Shown here piece by piece: positions 1 through 6,576 of a stretch of 11,678 nucleotides of DNA. The notes beneath the pieces were generated by a model. It saw only the letters and a program-made list of their open reading frames with translations. It was not told the origin of the DNA and searched no databases. The DNA comes from an uncultured Ruminococcus sp. Lineage in GTDB: Bacteria > Bacillota > Clostridia > UBA1212 > UBA1255. Each line of letters opens with the position of its first letter. Within the stretch, counting starts at the first letter, position 1. The DNA lies in NCBI GenBank assembly GCA_902782885.1, contig CACZOW010000159.1, positions 1 through 11,678 of the forward strand. The letters are read 5' to 3'. The translations under genes were made by a program, and so were the position numbers.

Positions 1-39
1 TATATAGTATTTATACATTTTAGTAGAAAACGTGCCTAT

Positions 40-68
40 ATTATACTGCAAATTCGGTGAAAAGTCAA
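40..68 (-). promoter_or_regulatory. Sigma-A-type promoter reading leftward out of the window
   Basis: On the minus strand TTGACT (63-68) is followed after exactly 17 bases by TATAAT (40-45), a near-consensus housekeeping promoter. Transcription would start near base 33 and run off the left edge, so the gene it serves is not visible. It lies in the only AT-rich stretch at this end, between the edge and a repeat array, and points the same way as the AEC permease gene behind it. No open reading frame with a ribosome site is visible in bases 1-30. Confidence 0.7.
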
Positions 69-85
69 GCGTTTTGCAGAAAATC

Positions 86-181
86 TAGCAAAGGGACAGA
101 CCCGCTCGCAAAAAACTGACGCAGGGACAGACCCGATTGCAAACACGGGGACAGACCCGCTCGCAAAAGACCCGCTCGCAG
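86..181 (+). repeat. GGGGACAGACCCC-family repeat array, left flank of the AEC gene
   Basis: Three plus-oriented copies of the core lie at 93-104, 124-135 and 147-159, followed by a fragment (168-175) that has lost its first half. The units are joined by CTCGCAAAA or ATTGCAAACA, so this array belongs to a variant whose spacer reads GCAAA. Most of the other copies in the window have TTTTTGAAC in that place. The first two cores lack one G and end in CCCG. The array lies downstream of the AEC gene and in the opposite orientation to it. Its mirror image, with the same GCAAA spacer, lies on the other side of that gene. Confidence 0.85.
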
Positions 182-241
182 TAAACTCATCCCGTTGCTT
201 ATTATAGTTATTACATCATTGTTAGTGTTGTCCCCGGCGCA

Positions 242-1174
242 TCAAAACGGAAGCAGCGTAAAAAGGGGCAACGTCAGGAAGCAGAGAAGGGTGGAGATCA
301 GGATGCAGTTGGCCGCCAGATCGGGCCGCGTGCGGTAGAGCTCGGAAAAATTCAGAATGTGAGCCGCGCAGGGCGTTGCCGACAATGTCACCAAAGTGAA
401 GCGAAGTGGTGCGGAAAGGGGCACCGGCAGCAGTAAAACATAGCAAAAAAGCGGAAAAATCACCAATTTCAATACAACCGCGATGTAAACGCGGGGACGG
501 ACGAAAAGTTGACGAAGGTCAGATGCGGCAAGGCGCACGCCCACTACGAACATACAGAGCGGGGCGGTCATATTGGCGATCCCGGAGATCATTGACGTCA
601 CCGCTGCAGGCAGATGGGCACCCCAACCGAAAAAGTAGAACGGCAGAGAGATCGTCAGGCCGATGGTGGCGGGATTGACCAGCGCCGCCCGAATCGAGAT
701 ATGTCGTCTGTCCCCGGTTAAAAGAAACACGCCGAGAGTGAAGGTCAGCATGTTCATTGACACTATAAACATGGTGGTGCAGCAGACGGCGAGGGGGTTG
801 TCCGGCAGCAACGCGCGGACGATGGGGAGGCCGAAGAAACCGACGTTGCCCAGCACGGAGGCAATGCTAACCATCCGCGAATCTGACTCCGCCCGCCGTT
901 TGCCGGTCAATCCGTATACGATCAGGCAGAACGCCAGCTGAGCGACGAGAGATATTATAAAAAACAGCCCCATCTGCGCCAGGTGACCGCGCTCGTAGCG
1001 GAGCGAGGAGAACGCGCTCAGCTCGAGGAACGGGGTGCCCACGTACACGAGGATGGCCGATATGGTGGGCAGGTGGTCCGAAAACGCTTTCCGGCACTTG
1101 CACAGCACGAAGCCGGGCACAATGCACGCCAGCATCACCAGCACATTGGTCAACGCGATCATGAATGTCGACAT
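242..1174 (-). CDS. AEC-family (auxin efflux carrier-like) permease
   Basis: This 310-residue protein is almost entirely hydrophobic, with about ten membrane segments in two halves, as in the AEC family (PF03547, COG0679) of secondary transporters for organic acids and similar solutes. Family-type motifs are GNVGFFGLPI in the first half, NMTAPLCMFVVGVRLA in the second, and the late ATPCAAHILNFSELY segment followed by the last two helices. Length is normal for the family. The start is Met at 1174, preceded by AGAGGTG at eight bases. An ATG at 1300 is in frame, but its 42 extra residues are charged translation of the repeat array. The substrate cannot be read from the sequence. The gene follows the VUT-SDR gene in the same direction across 142 bp and may be co-transcribed with it. 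A central-loop Gly-Asp-Arg (codons around 706-715) matches ten bases of the repeat core and may be a decayed copy. Confidence 0.88.
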   Translation of the reverse strand: MSTFMIALTNVLVMLACIVPGFVLCKCRKAFSDHLPTISAILVYVGTPFLELSAFSSLRYERGHLAQMGLFFIISLVAQLAFCLIVYGLTGKRRAESDSRMVSIASVLGNVGFFGLPIVRALLPDNPLAVCCTTMFIVSMNMLTFTLGVFLLTGDRRHISIRAALVNPATIGLTISLPFYFFGWGAHLPAAVTSMISGIANMTAPLCMFVVGVRLAASDLRQLFVRPRVYIAVVLKLVIFPLFCYVLLLPVPLSAPLRFTLVTLSATPCAAHILNFSELYRTRPDLAANCILISTLLCFLTLPLFTLLPF

Positions 1175-1208
1175 CCGTTTCGCACCTCTTTCCCGCTTTA
1201 TTAATGAA

Positions 1209-1296
1209 CAGGTCTGTCCCCGTGTTTGCTCGCGGGGTCTTGCTCGCGGGGTCTGTCCCCGTGTTTGCTCGCGGGGTCTGTCCCCGCGTTTGCTGT
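1209..1296 (-). repeat. GGGGACAGACCCC-family tandem array, right flank of the AEC gene
   Basis: Read on the minus strand, cores lie at 1273-1285, 1248-1260 and 1211-1221, with a fragment at 1234-1240. The two full units are exactly 25 bases apart and joined by GCGAGCAAACAC. The extra 14-base partial unit looks like slippage or unequal exchange. The array fills most of the 142-bp gap between the VUT-SDR stop codon and the AEC start, ending about 35 bases before the AEC start codon, so it would lie in the leader of any shared transcript. I see no separate promoter for AEC here. Confidence 0.88.
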
Positions 1297-1316
1297 CCAC
1301 GCGCCCCGCGTGCCGC

Positions 1317-2957
1317 TCAGTCGGGCCACACGAACGTGGAATTAAGCGCCAGCTCGCCGTTGTCCACCAGGACGTCGATGCCGCTGGCGGAGCGGTTGTC
1401 CGCAGTCAGGAACCAGACCCACTCCGCGAGCTCATCCTCGGTCAGCCACTTCTTGAGCGGCGTTGCCTCCATAATGCGCGCCCACAGCTCGGGGTCCTCC
1501 GTGACGGGCCGGTTCGATTCGGTCAGCACGCCGCCGGGCGAGATTGCGTTGACGACCGCCCCGTATTTCGCCAGCCGCACCGCCGCGTTCTTCATGTAGC
1601 CCACCACGCCGGCTTTGGAGGCAACGTACTCCGGAAACTCGAAGCCACTCCGCGCGGAGGCGGAGGCGTTGAACAGCACGGCCTGGATGCGCGGTTGAAA
1701 CGCATACTTTTCGGTGACGTTGATGGCGCCGCGGAGGTTGACGCTGATGTCGTCGCCGGAGTTCTGCACGCCCGCGTTGACGAAAATGATGTTCGGTGCT
1801 GGCTCGATTTCGGGAAGCGCCGCGGCGTCGGCAACATCCGCCACAAAGTGCGTGTACGCCGGGTGGTCAATGGTGCTTCCCAGCCGGTCAATGCCGACCA
1901 CCTCGCACCCTTCTTTTAAGTATTTTAAGGCGGCGGCGCGGCCAATGCCCCTCGATGTGCCGCTGATCAGCACCTTCAGCCCTGCGGATCCGTTTGCCCG
2001 ATCAGTCCCGGGTCCTTCCGCGGGGTCTGTCCCCGTGTTTGCTGCGGGCGCGGAGGGCAAGGCGGCCGGACTTGCCGAGGGGTCTGTCCCCTTGTCCGTT
2101 GTCCCCGTGTCCGACGAACCCGCTTCAGCCCCTGCGCCGGTTGAACCAGCCTTAGCTTTTCCGGAATACAGCGCGGCCTCGGCGGCAATGTATTCGTTGC
2201 CCACGTTGTCCCGCTCCCAACGGCGGCAGACCATGTACCCGAGCGGCGAAAAAACGACCTCCATAAGGAGCTCCAGCATTGCCCCCAGCAGCGAGCAGGT
2301 CACGCACTGAACGAACGTCCAGCGGAAGCCGTCCCAGAAGATCGGCGCGAAGACCGTGAACGTGAGGACCGCGAAGATCAGGTTGTCCGCGAACTGGCCC
2401 GCGAACGTCGAAACGTAACTCCGCATGAAAAACGCCGCCCGGCCGTCCGGATTCCGCCGGAACAGCGCGCCGACGGCAAAATTCAGAAAGTTATTTATTA
2501 GCGACGACAGGAAAAACGCCACGGTGCTGCTCAGCAGAATGAACCATGTGCCGCCGAAGATCGTGTTGAACGCGGTGTAGTCGGCGTCGATGCCGGGGGT
2601 GGGGATGATGCTGACAACGTAAAAGATCAGGCACGCCAGCAGGTTCGCGGCAATGGCGAAGACCGACATTTTCGTGGCGGCGCGGGGGCCGAAGCGCTTG
2701 GTGACAACGTCCATGCACAGGAACGATATCCACGACACCAGGATGCCGCCGTCAATGGCGAGCCAGCTCGTCTGGACCAGCGTTTTGTTGGCCAGCAGGT
2801 TCATGGTGACGACCGAGATCACGAACAGCGCGACCACCGGGGAGGGTATTGTCCGGAACAGGAGCGTGGTCAATTTCACTTTTTCCCTCAGTCTGCTTTT
2901 TCGTTCGCGGTCAACAAGGTCGCGATCAACTTGTTCGCGGTCAATTTTGTTTTTCAT
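1317..2957 (-). CDS. VUT-family (YhhQ/queuosine-precursor-type) transporter fused to a short-chain dehydrogenase
   Basis: This is a 546-residue two-domain protein. Residues 31-245 form a six-helix membrane domain of the VUT/YhhQ type (PF02592, COG1738), a family that includes importers of queuosine precursors. Residues 327-546 form a cytoplasmic SDR oxidoreductase: nucleotide-binding GTSRGIG at 333-339, NAG at 394-396, catalytic Ser432 (or Ser434), Tyr444 and Lys448 in YVASK, then SPGG at 473-476. The linker (about 265-326) is rich in Ala, Gly, Pro, Ser and Thr, and carries GTDP at 290-293 and 309-312, both encoded by repeat cores. Leu327 (CTG) stands where stand-alone relatives of this SDR would start with Met. 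The start at 2957 follows AAGGAG at ten bases. The N-terminal 26 residues are highly charged and come from a 15-bp tandem repeat. The dehydrogenase substrate and any link to queuosine are unproven. The frame stays open upstream to 5087, but that part is antisense to the carbohydrate genes. Confidence 0.85.
   Translation of the reverse strand: MKNKIDREQVDRDLVDRERKSRLREKVKLTTLLFRTIPSPVVALFVISVVTMNLLANKTLVQTSWLAIDGGILVSWISFLCMDVVTKRFGPRAATKMSVFAIAANLLACLIFYVVSIIPTPGIDADYTAFNTIFGGTWFILLSSTVAFFLSSLINNFLNFAVGALFRRNPDGRAAFFMRSYVSTFAGQFADNLIFAVLTFTVFAPIFWDGFRWTFVQCVTCSLLGAMLELLMEVVFSPLGYMVCRRWERDNVGNEYIAAEAALYSGKAKAGSTGAGAEAGSSDTGTTDKGTDPSASPAALPSAPAANTGTDPAEGPGTDRANGSAGLKVLISGTSRGIGRAAALKYLKEGCEVVGIDRLGSTIDHPAYTHFVADVADAAALPEIEPAPNIIFVNAGVQNSGDDISVNLRGAINVTEKYAFQPRIQAVLFNASASARSGFEFPEYVASKAGVVGYMKNAAVRLAKYGAVVNAISPGGVLTESNRPVTEDPELWARIMEATPLKKWLTEDELAEWVWFLTADNRSASGIDVLVDNGELALNSTFVWPD
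1998..2110 (-). repeat. In-frame repeat copies encoding the VUT-SDR linker
   Basis: Two full cores in gene sense (2079-2091 and 2022-2034) lie 57 bases, that is 19 codons, apart, and both are read in the frame giving Gly-Thr-Asp-Pro. A partial copy with ACACGGGGACA lies just before them (2100-2110). A weaker look-alike encoding Gly-Thr-Asp (about 2001-2009) follows. Together they account for much of the linker between transporter and dehydrogenase, which suggests the linker grew by repeat insertion. Confidence 0.8.
2905..2949 (-). repeat. 15-bp tandem repeat, three units, coding for a charged N-terminus
   Basis: Units begin at 2905, 2920 and 2935 and share TCGCGRTCAA on the plus strand. In the gene they encode three pentapeptides of the form [IV]-D-R-[ED]-[QLR] at residues 5-19, before the first membrane helix. 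Fifteen bases keeps the reading frame, so copy number could change without breaking the gene. It is unrelated to the GGGGACAGACCCC family. Confidence 0.75.
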
Positions 2958-3051
2958 GGTTCCGGTTCTCCTTGGTTTTATTTTATTGTGCGAAGGATTT
3001 AGAGGCCGAACTTCGCAGCCGGGCGGCGCGTATGGCGCGCGCGGCGTCCAT

Positions 3052-3060
3052 ATTGTATCA
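3052..3060 (-). promoter_or_regulatory. Probable extended -10 promoter for VUT-SDR
   Basis: On the minus strand TGATACAAT is an extended -10 element (TG, one base, then TACAAT). The hexamer 17 bases upstream (TGGCTT, 3075-3080) is a poor -35, which is tolerable for extended -10 promoters. It would give a leader of roughly 90 bases before the start at 2957. TATACT (3065-3070) is an alternative -10 with no better -35. Confidence 0.45.
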
Positions 3061-3090
3061 CTATAGTATAAAAAAAGCCAGCGCGCTGAT

Positions 3091-3320
3091 TTTGAACACG
3101 GGGACAGACCCCGCGGTATGAGACCCCGCGGCAATGGGGTCCCGCGGCATGTTCCGAGGCGAAACACCGCGTTGCCCATGTTGAACGATGCCCGCACACG
3201 CGGCCTTGCCTGCCGCGGGGTCTGCCTGCCCCGATGCCCGCACGCGCAGCCTCGTCTGCCGCGGGAGCTGCTTCGCCTGCCGCGGGGTCTGCACGCGGGG
3301 TCTGTCCCCGTGTTCAAACT
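3091..3320. repeat. GC-rich block bounded by inverted copies of the repeat
   Basis: A plus-oriented copy (core 3100-3112, preceded by TTTTGAACAC) and a minus-oriented copy (core 3297-3309, followed by GTGTTCAAA) face each other, so the ends can pair over more than 20 bases. Between them lie fragments such as CGCGGGGTCTG (3215-3225 and 3282-3292) and an imperfect 46-bp direct repeat starting with GATGCCCGCAC at 3187 and 3233. The arrangement resembles paired REP elements, with extra decayed or recombined pieces inside. Confidence 0.75.
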
Positions 3321-3348
3321 CCCGCCTTCAAAACCGCCCAAATTGCCG

Positions 3349-3377
3349 TTTACAATATTAAGGGCACATGATATAAT
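3349..3377 (+). promoter_or_regulatory. Promoter of the carbohydrate locus
   Basis: TTTACA (3349-3354) and TATAAT (3372-3377) are separated by 17 bases. The start point would be near 3384, leaving a leader of about 24 bases with GGAGGAGAG just before the WbsX-like gene. No other strong promoter is visible before 7563, so it may serve all three genes. Confidence 0.72.
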
Positions 3378-3407
3378 TTTCCCAAACCACACTCGGAGGA
3401 GAGAAAA

Positions 3408-4508
3408 ATGAAATATGACGTTGCCGCATACATCTGGCCCTCGTACACGGGCAGAGAAGACCGTACCCGCATATTTTGGCCGAACGGCGAAGGCGAATGG
3501 CAGACCGTAAGAGCTGTCGGCGCGCGTTACGAAGGGCACGACTGGCCGCGCAAACCGCTCCTGGGATACAAGGACGAAGCAGACCCGGCAACGATGGCGG
3601 AGCAGATCGATCTTGCCGCCTCCCACGGCGTCAACGTCTTTATCTACGACTGGTACTGGTACGACCGCCGGCCGTTCCTGGAGAACTGCCTGAACGACGG
3701 CTATCTGCCCGCCGCCCGCAACGACCCGCGCGTAAAATTCTATCTGATGTGGGCCAACCACGACGCCGGCGTACTGTGGGACAAACGTAATTCCGACCGC
3801 CAGTTCCTGCCCGGAGGGCAGCCGCCGGTGTGGCGGGGCGATATTGACCTCGCCGAATTCCGCATCGTTTGCCGCCGCGTCATCGAGCGGTACTTCTTTG
3901 ACCCGCTTTACTACACGATCGACGGCAAACCCGTGTTCTCCATCTATGAAATGTCCAATCTGATCAAGGGGCTTGGGGGCGTTGACAACACCCGCCGCGC
4001 GCTGGACGAATTCCGCGAAATGTGCGTGAAAGCCGGGCTGCCGGGGCTGCATCTGCAGATGGTCGTGACGCATCCGGCGGTTGCCTCCTGGCCCGGGACA
4101 ACGACGCCCGGAATGTGCCGCGCGCTGGGCATTGACAGCCTGACGCACTACCAGTTCGTGCATTTCGTTGCCGCCGGCCGCCCGTACGCCGACGCGCTCA
4201 AAGATGTTTACGCTGAGTGGGACCGCGTGCCTTCCGCCTACGGCCTGCCGTATTTCCCACATGTTTCGGTGGGCTGGGACGCTTCGCCGCGTTTCGTCGA
4301 GTATACCGGCGGGACGTACACGGGCAATACTCCCGAGCGCTTCGGGGAGGCAATGCGCGCCGCGGCAACGTTTGCGGACAACCGCCCCGAGCAACCCCGG
4401 CTCATCACGGTCAACAGCTGGAACGAGTGGACCGAGGGCAGCTACCTGCTGCCGGACGACCTGCACGGCTACGGCTATCTTGACGAGATCAAAAAACTTC
4501 AGTTTTGA
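3408..4508 (+). CDS. GH99-like / WbsX-like glycan-active protein
   Basis: This 366-residue protein has no signal peptide or membrane helix and is therefore probably cytoplasmic. It has the hallmarks of the WbsX-like (PF14307) and GH99-like barrel proteins: an opening AYIWPSY strand, GHDWPRKPLLGYKDEADP at 43-60, FIYDWYWYDRRPFLE at 78-92, MWANHD at 114-119, and the C-terminal NSWNEWTEGSYLLPD at 336-350. Glu340 and Glu343 in that last motif are the obvious catalytic candidates by analogy with GH99 endo-mannosidases. Members are variously annotated as glycosyltransferases or hydrolases, and the sequence alone does not decide. The start has GGAGGAGAG upstream. The TGA stop lies inside the TTTTGAAC part of a repeat copy, so the last residue or two may be repeat-derived. 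It precedes the lipoprotein gene by 79 bp, which suggests joint handling of a glycan. Confidence 0.85.
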   Translation: MKYDVAAYIWPSYTGREDRTRIFWPNGEGEWQTVRAVGARYEGHDWPRKPLLGYKDEADPATMAEQIDLAASHGVNVFIYDWYWYDRRPFLENCLNDGYLPAARNDPRVKFYLMWANHDAGVLWDKRNSDRQFLPGGQPPVWRGDIDLAEFRIVCRRVIERYFFDPLYYTIDGKPVFSIYEMSNLIKGLGGVDNTRRALDEFREMCVKAGLPGLHLQMVVTHPAVASWPGTTTPGMCRALGIDSLTHYQFVHFVAAGRPYADALKDVYAEWDRVPSAYGLPYFPHVSVGWDASPRFVEYTGGTYTGNTPERFGEAMRAAATFADNRPEQPRLITVNSWNEWTEGSYLLPDDLHGYGYLDEIKKLQF

Positions 4509-4545
4509 ACACGGGGACAGACCCCGCGGACAGACCCCGCGGCGA
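4503..4545 (+). repeat. Repeat copy spanning the WbsX-like stop codon
   Basis: TTTTGAACAC is followed by the core at 4513-4525 and a second, shortened core (GGACAGACCCC, 4527-4537), both trailed by GCGG. The unit begins within the last codons of the WbsX-like gene and supplies its TGA. It fills about half of the 79-bp gap before the lipoprotein gene. Confidence 0.85.
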
Positions 4546-4587
4546 TCCCCCGCGGTCAGATCCCTGAGCCCGAAGGCGGTGAAACAA

Positions 4588-6492
4588 ATGAAACTGACAA
4601 CAAAGATCCTGACGCTGCTGCTGGCCGCGCTGGTGCCCGTCACCATGATATCCTGCAAGTCGGGCGGCGGAGACGGCCAGGCAACAGTTGACACGGGGAC
4701 AGACCCCGCGCCCGAAGACCCCGCGCCCGAAACAGACGTTCTCAACCCGGGTCCGAAGCCGGTGGAACTGCCGGACGACATTGCCGAAGCCACGGACTTC
4801 GAAACGAAGACGTGGGTGGCGGTCGATCTCACTTTCGAGTCCGACACCGCGTACAAAAAAGCCGGCGACCAGCTGTACACCGACTTCCGCGGCGAATTCA
4901 CCAACCGCGCCACCGGCACCACGCTCACGGTACCCGGATTCTGGAACAGCGGAACGGAGTTTATTGTCCGCTTCGCCCCCACGGAATACGGCGTATGGGA
5001 ATTCACCACCCGCTGCTCCACGGACGCCGCGCTCGACGGAAAACAGGGAACGATTGCCTCCAACCCGTACCGCGGCGACCTGGACATCTACAGGCACGGC
5101 TTCGTTGCCACCGACGGCAAGCATTTCGTATACGCGGACGGCACGCCGTTCTTCTACCTGGGCGACACGCACTGGGGCATGTACACCGAGGAATTCAACC
5201 GGCCCGGCACCCACGCCGGGACAACGGGCGCCGAATCCCATTTCAAATATATTGTCGACAAGCGCGTCGCGCAGGGCTTCACCGTATACCAGTCTGAGCC
5301 CATCGGCACCAAAGCCAACCTCGCCGACGGCGCATTGTCCTCCGCGGACGCCAAGATATTCAGCCAGAACGACCGCTATTACCAGTACATCGCCGAGAAG
5401 GGCCTTGTCCACGCCAACGCCGAATTCTTCTTCGCCGGCGAAATGAACAAGACCATGATGAACAACGACGCATATCTGGAAGCCATCACCCGCTACTGGG
5501 TGGCGCGGTACAGCGCGTATCCGGTCATGTGGACGCTGGCCCAGGAGATCGACAAGAGCTTCTACCACGAGCGCGGCGACCAGAAACTGTACACCGCCGA
5601 GACCAACCCGTGGGTGCGCGTGGCGGAATATATCCATAAATACGACGCGTATCAGCATCCGCTCTCCGGCCACCAGGAAAACACGTCCTACACCACCGTT
5701 ACAGGCGCGGGGACAAAAGAAAAAGTCGAGAACGGCGGGCGCTCGGCGTTCCTTTCCGACGAGGTCACGGCCCGGACCGGGCACAACTGGTGGGCGGCGC
5801 AGTGGAGCCCCAGCCTGACGAAGCAGCTCGACGATACCGTGCCGAAGGATTACTGGGCCAGCCCGAAGGCGGCGGTCAATTACGAAGGCCGGTATTGCTA
5901 CCTGTGGACAAAGAATTTCGGCGCGCGGGCGCAGTCGTGGATCGCGATGTTGTCCGGCTTCGCGGGCGCGGGCTACGGCGCCGTGGATATGTGGCTGTAT
6001 ATGAGCCAGTATGACGTTGACACCACCTCCCAGGACGGCGTTGACGTGATCACGCCCAAGGACAAGGCGACGCACTGGAGCGAGGCGGTGGAGTTCGAGT
6101 CGGCGTACCAGCAGGGCTACATGCGCGCGTTCTTCGAGCAGTACCGCTGGTGGGATCTGGTGCCGGATTTCAACGATCAGGCGCATTTTGTGCCGGATAT
6201 GGTACAGGCGGAAGGCGGGGAGGCCGCGAAACCTGTCGTATACACGTGCGCCACCATAGGCAGCGACCTGTATATAATTTATCTTTATTCGCAGGATCAG
6301 GGTTCCGGGCTCGTACGGAACATGGTCAAAGGTGCCGCTTACGAGGCGCGCTGGTTCGATCCGGTGAACAACGAATACATCCCGATCGGCGACGTGAAGG
6401 CGGACAACACGGACAGTGGCGGGCAACCCGCCTGGCAGGCTCCCGCACGCCCCGAGGCCCGGGACTTCGTGCTGGTGCTGCGCAGAAAATGA
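4588..6492 (+). CDS. Secreted lipoprotein glycosidase (DUF5060 + DUF4038-type barrel)
   Basis: This is a 634-residue lipoprotein. A short signal peptide ends at Cys23 (VTMISC; Met at -3 is not the classic lipobox). A low-complexity Pro/Asp/Glu linker (about 24-60) contains TGTDP at 36-40, encoded by a repeat core. Residues 75-165 look like the DUF5060 beta-sandwich. A DUF4038-type TIM barrel starts at FVYADGTPFFYLGDTHW (180-196). Candidate acids are Glu320 in TLAQEIDKS and Glu433 in NYEGRY. The end (about 585-634: ARWFDPVNNEY, then RPEARDFVLVL) matches the small beta domain (PF12904-like) that usually closes such enzymes. Related proteins include apiosidases (GH140) and other plant or host glycan hydrolases; the substrate here is unknown. 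The start at 4588 follows AAGGCGGTG; a GTG three codons earlier (4579) is possible. The open frame back to 4168 is only a shadow over the previous gene. Confidence 0.87.
   Translation: MKLTTKILTLLLAALVPVTMISCKSGGGDGQATVDTGTDPAPEDPAPETDVLNPGPKPVELPDDIAEATDFETKTWVAVDLTFESDTAYKKAGDQLYTDFRGEFTNRATGTTLTVPGFWNSGTEFIVRFAPTEYGVWEFTTRCSTDAALDGKQGTIASNPYRGDLDIYRHGFVATDGKHFVYADGTPFFYLGDTHWGMYTEEFNRPGTHAGTTGAESHFKYIVDKRVAQGFTVYQSEPIGTKANLADGALSSADAKIFSQNDRYYQYIAEKGLVHANAEFFFAGEMNKTMMNNDAYLEAITRYWVARYSAYPVMWTLAQEIDKSFYHERGDQKLYTAETNPWVRVAEYIHKYDAYQHPLSGHQENTSYTTVTGAGTKEKVENGGRSAFLSDEVTARTGHNWWAAQWSPSLTKQLDDTVPKDYWASPKAAVNYEGRYCYLWTKNFGARAQSWIAMLSGFAGAGYGAVDMWLYMSQYDVDTTSQDGVDVITPKDKATHWSEAVEFESAYQQGYMRAFFEQYRWWDLVPDFNDQAHFVPDMVQAEGGEAAKPVVYTCATIGSDLYIIYLYSQDQGSGLVRNMVKGAAYEARWFDPVNNEYIPIGDVKADNTDSGGQPAWQAPARPEARDFVLVLRRK
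4690..4724 (+). repeat. In-frame repeat copy in the lipoprotein linker
   Basis: The core at 4695-4707 is read as Thr-Gly-Thr-Asp-Pro (residues 36-40), just after the lipid-anchor region. A fragment (GACCCCGCGCCCGAA, about 4716-4730) repeats the downstream part, giving Asp-Pro-Ala-Pro-Glu. This is the same reading frame as both copies in the VUT-SDR linker. Confidence 0.85.
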
Positions 6493-6493
6493 G

Positions 6494-6545
6494 TTTTTCA
6501 ACGCGGGGACAGACCCGTTTTTGAACAGGGGGACAGACCCCGTAC
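6494..6545 (+). repeat. Tandem repeat pair between the lipoprotein and anchored-protein genes
   Basis: Two cores (6505-6517, ending CCCG, and 6529-6541) are exactly 24 bases apart, each preceded by TTTTTSAAC. The pair begins a few bases after the lipoprotein stop codon and occupies most of the 84-bp gap. It leaves room only for the ribosome site AGGAGG (6563-6568) of the next gene. Confidence 0.9.
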
Positions 6546-6576
6546 GGACCCGGAGGGGGAAAAGGAGGAAAATGGA

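Larger units (their letters stand above)
2958..3407. other. Divergent intergenic region between VUT-SDR and the WbsX-like gene
   Basis: These 450 bases contain no credible gene. From left to right they hold the VUT-SDR ribosome site and a GC-rich leader of about 90 bases, a minus-strand promoter (3052-3060), a GC-rich block of about 230 bases bounded by inverted repeat copies (3091-3320), and an AT-rich stretch with the plus-strand promoter (3349-3377) and ribosome site (GGAGGAGAG, 3395-3403) of the WbsX-like gene. I looked for a preQ1 riboswitch in the VUT leader because that transporter family is often controlled by one, and found no convincing match. Confidence 0.75.

Noticed and set aside
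11..33. Start of a leftward gene at the left edge (ATG on the minus strand at 18-16)
   Set aside because: No ribosome site precedes it and only six codons are inside the window, so it cannot be supported.
86..181. CRISPR array
   Set aside because: Units are only about 24-31 bases apart, with spacers that are themselves similar to one another. There are no unique spacers and no cas genes.
1175..1300. Upstream start for the AEC permease giving 42 extra residues
   Set aside because: The extra residues are translated repeat units with no homology to the family, and AGAGGTG sits correctly before Met at 1174.
2958..3050. preQ1 riboswitch in the VUT-SDR leader
   Set aside because: The location would make sense for a queuosine-precursor transporter, but I found no convincing C-rich loop with matching A-rich tail of either small class.
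1317..5087. Single 1256-codon open frame on the minus strand
   Set aside because: Only 1317-2957 has recognisable domains and a ribosome site. The rest is antisense to the WbsX-like and lipoprotein genes and passes through repeats, which lack stops in every frame.
5706..5720. GCGCGGGGACAAAAG in the lipoprotein as another repeat copy
   Set aside because: Only GGGGACA matches, and the downstream half is absent, so it is within chance for GC-rich coding DNA.
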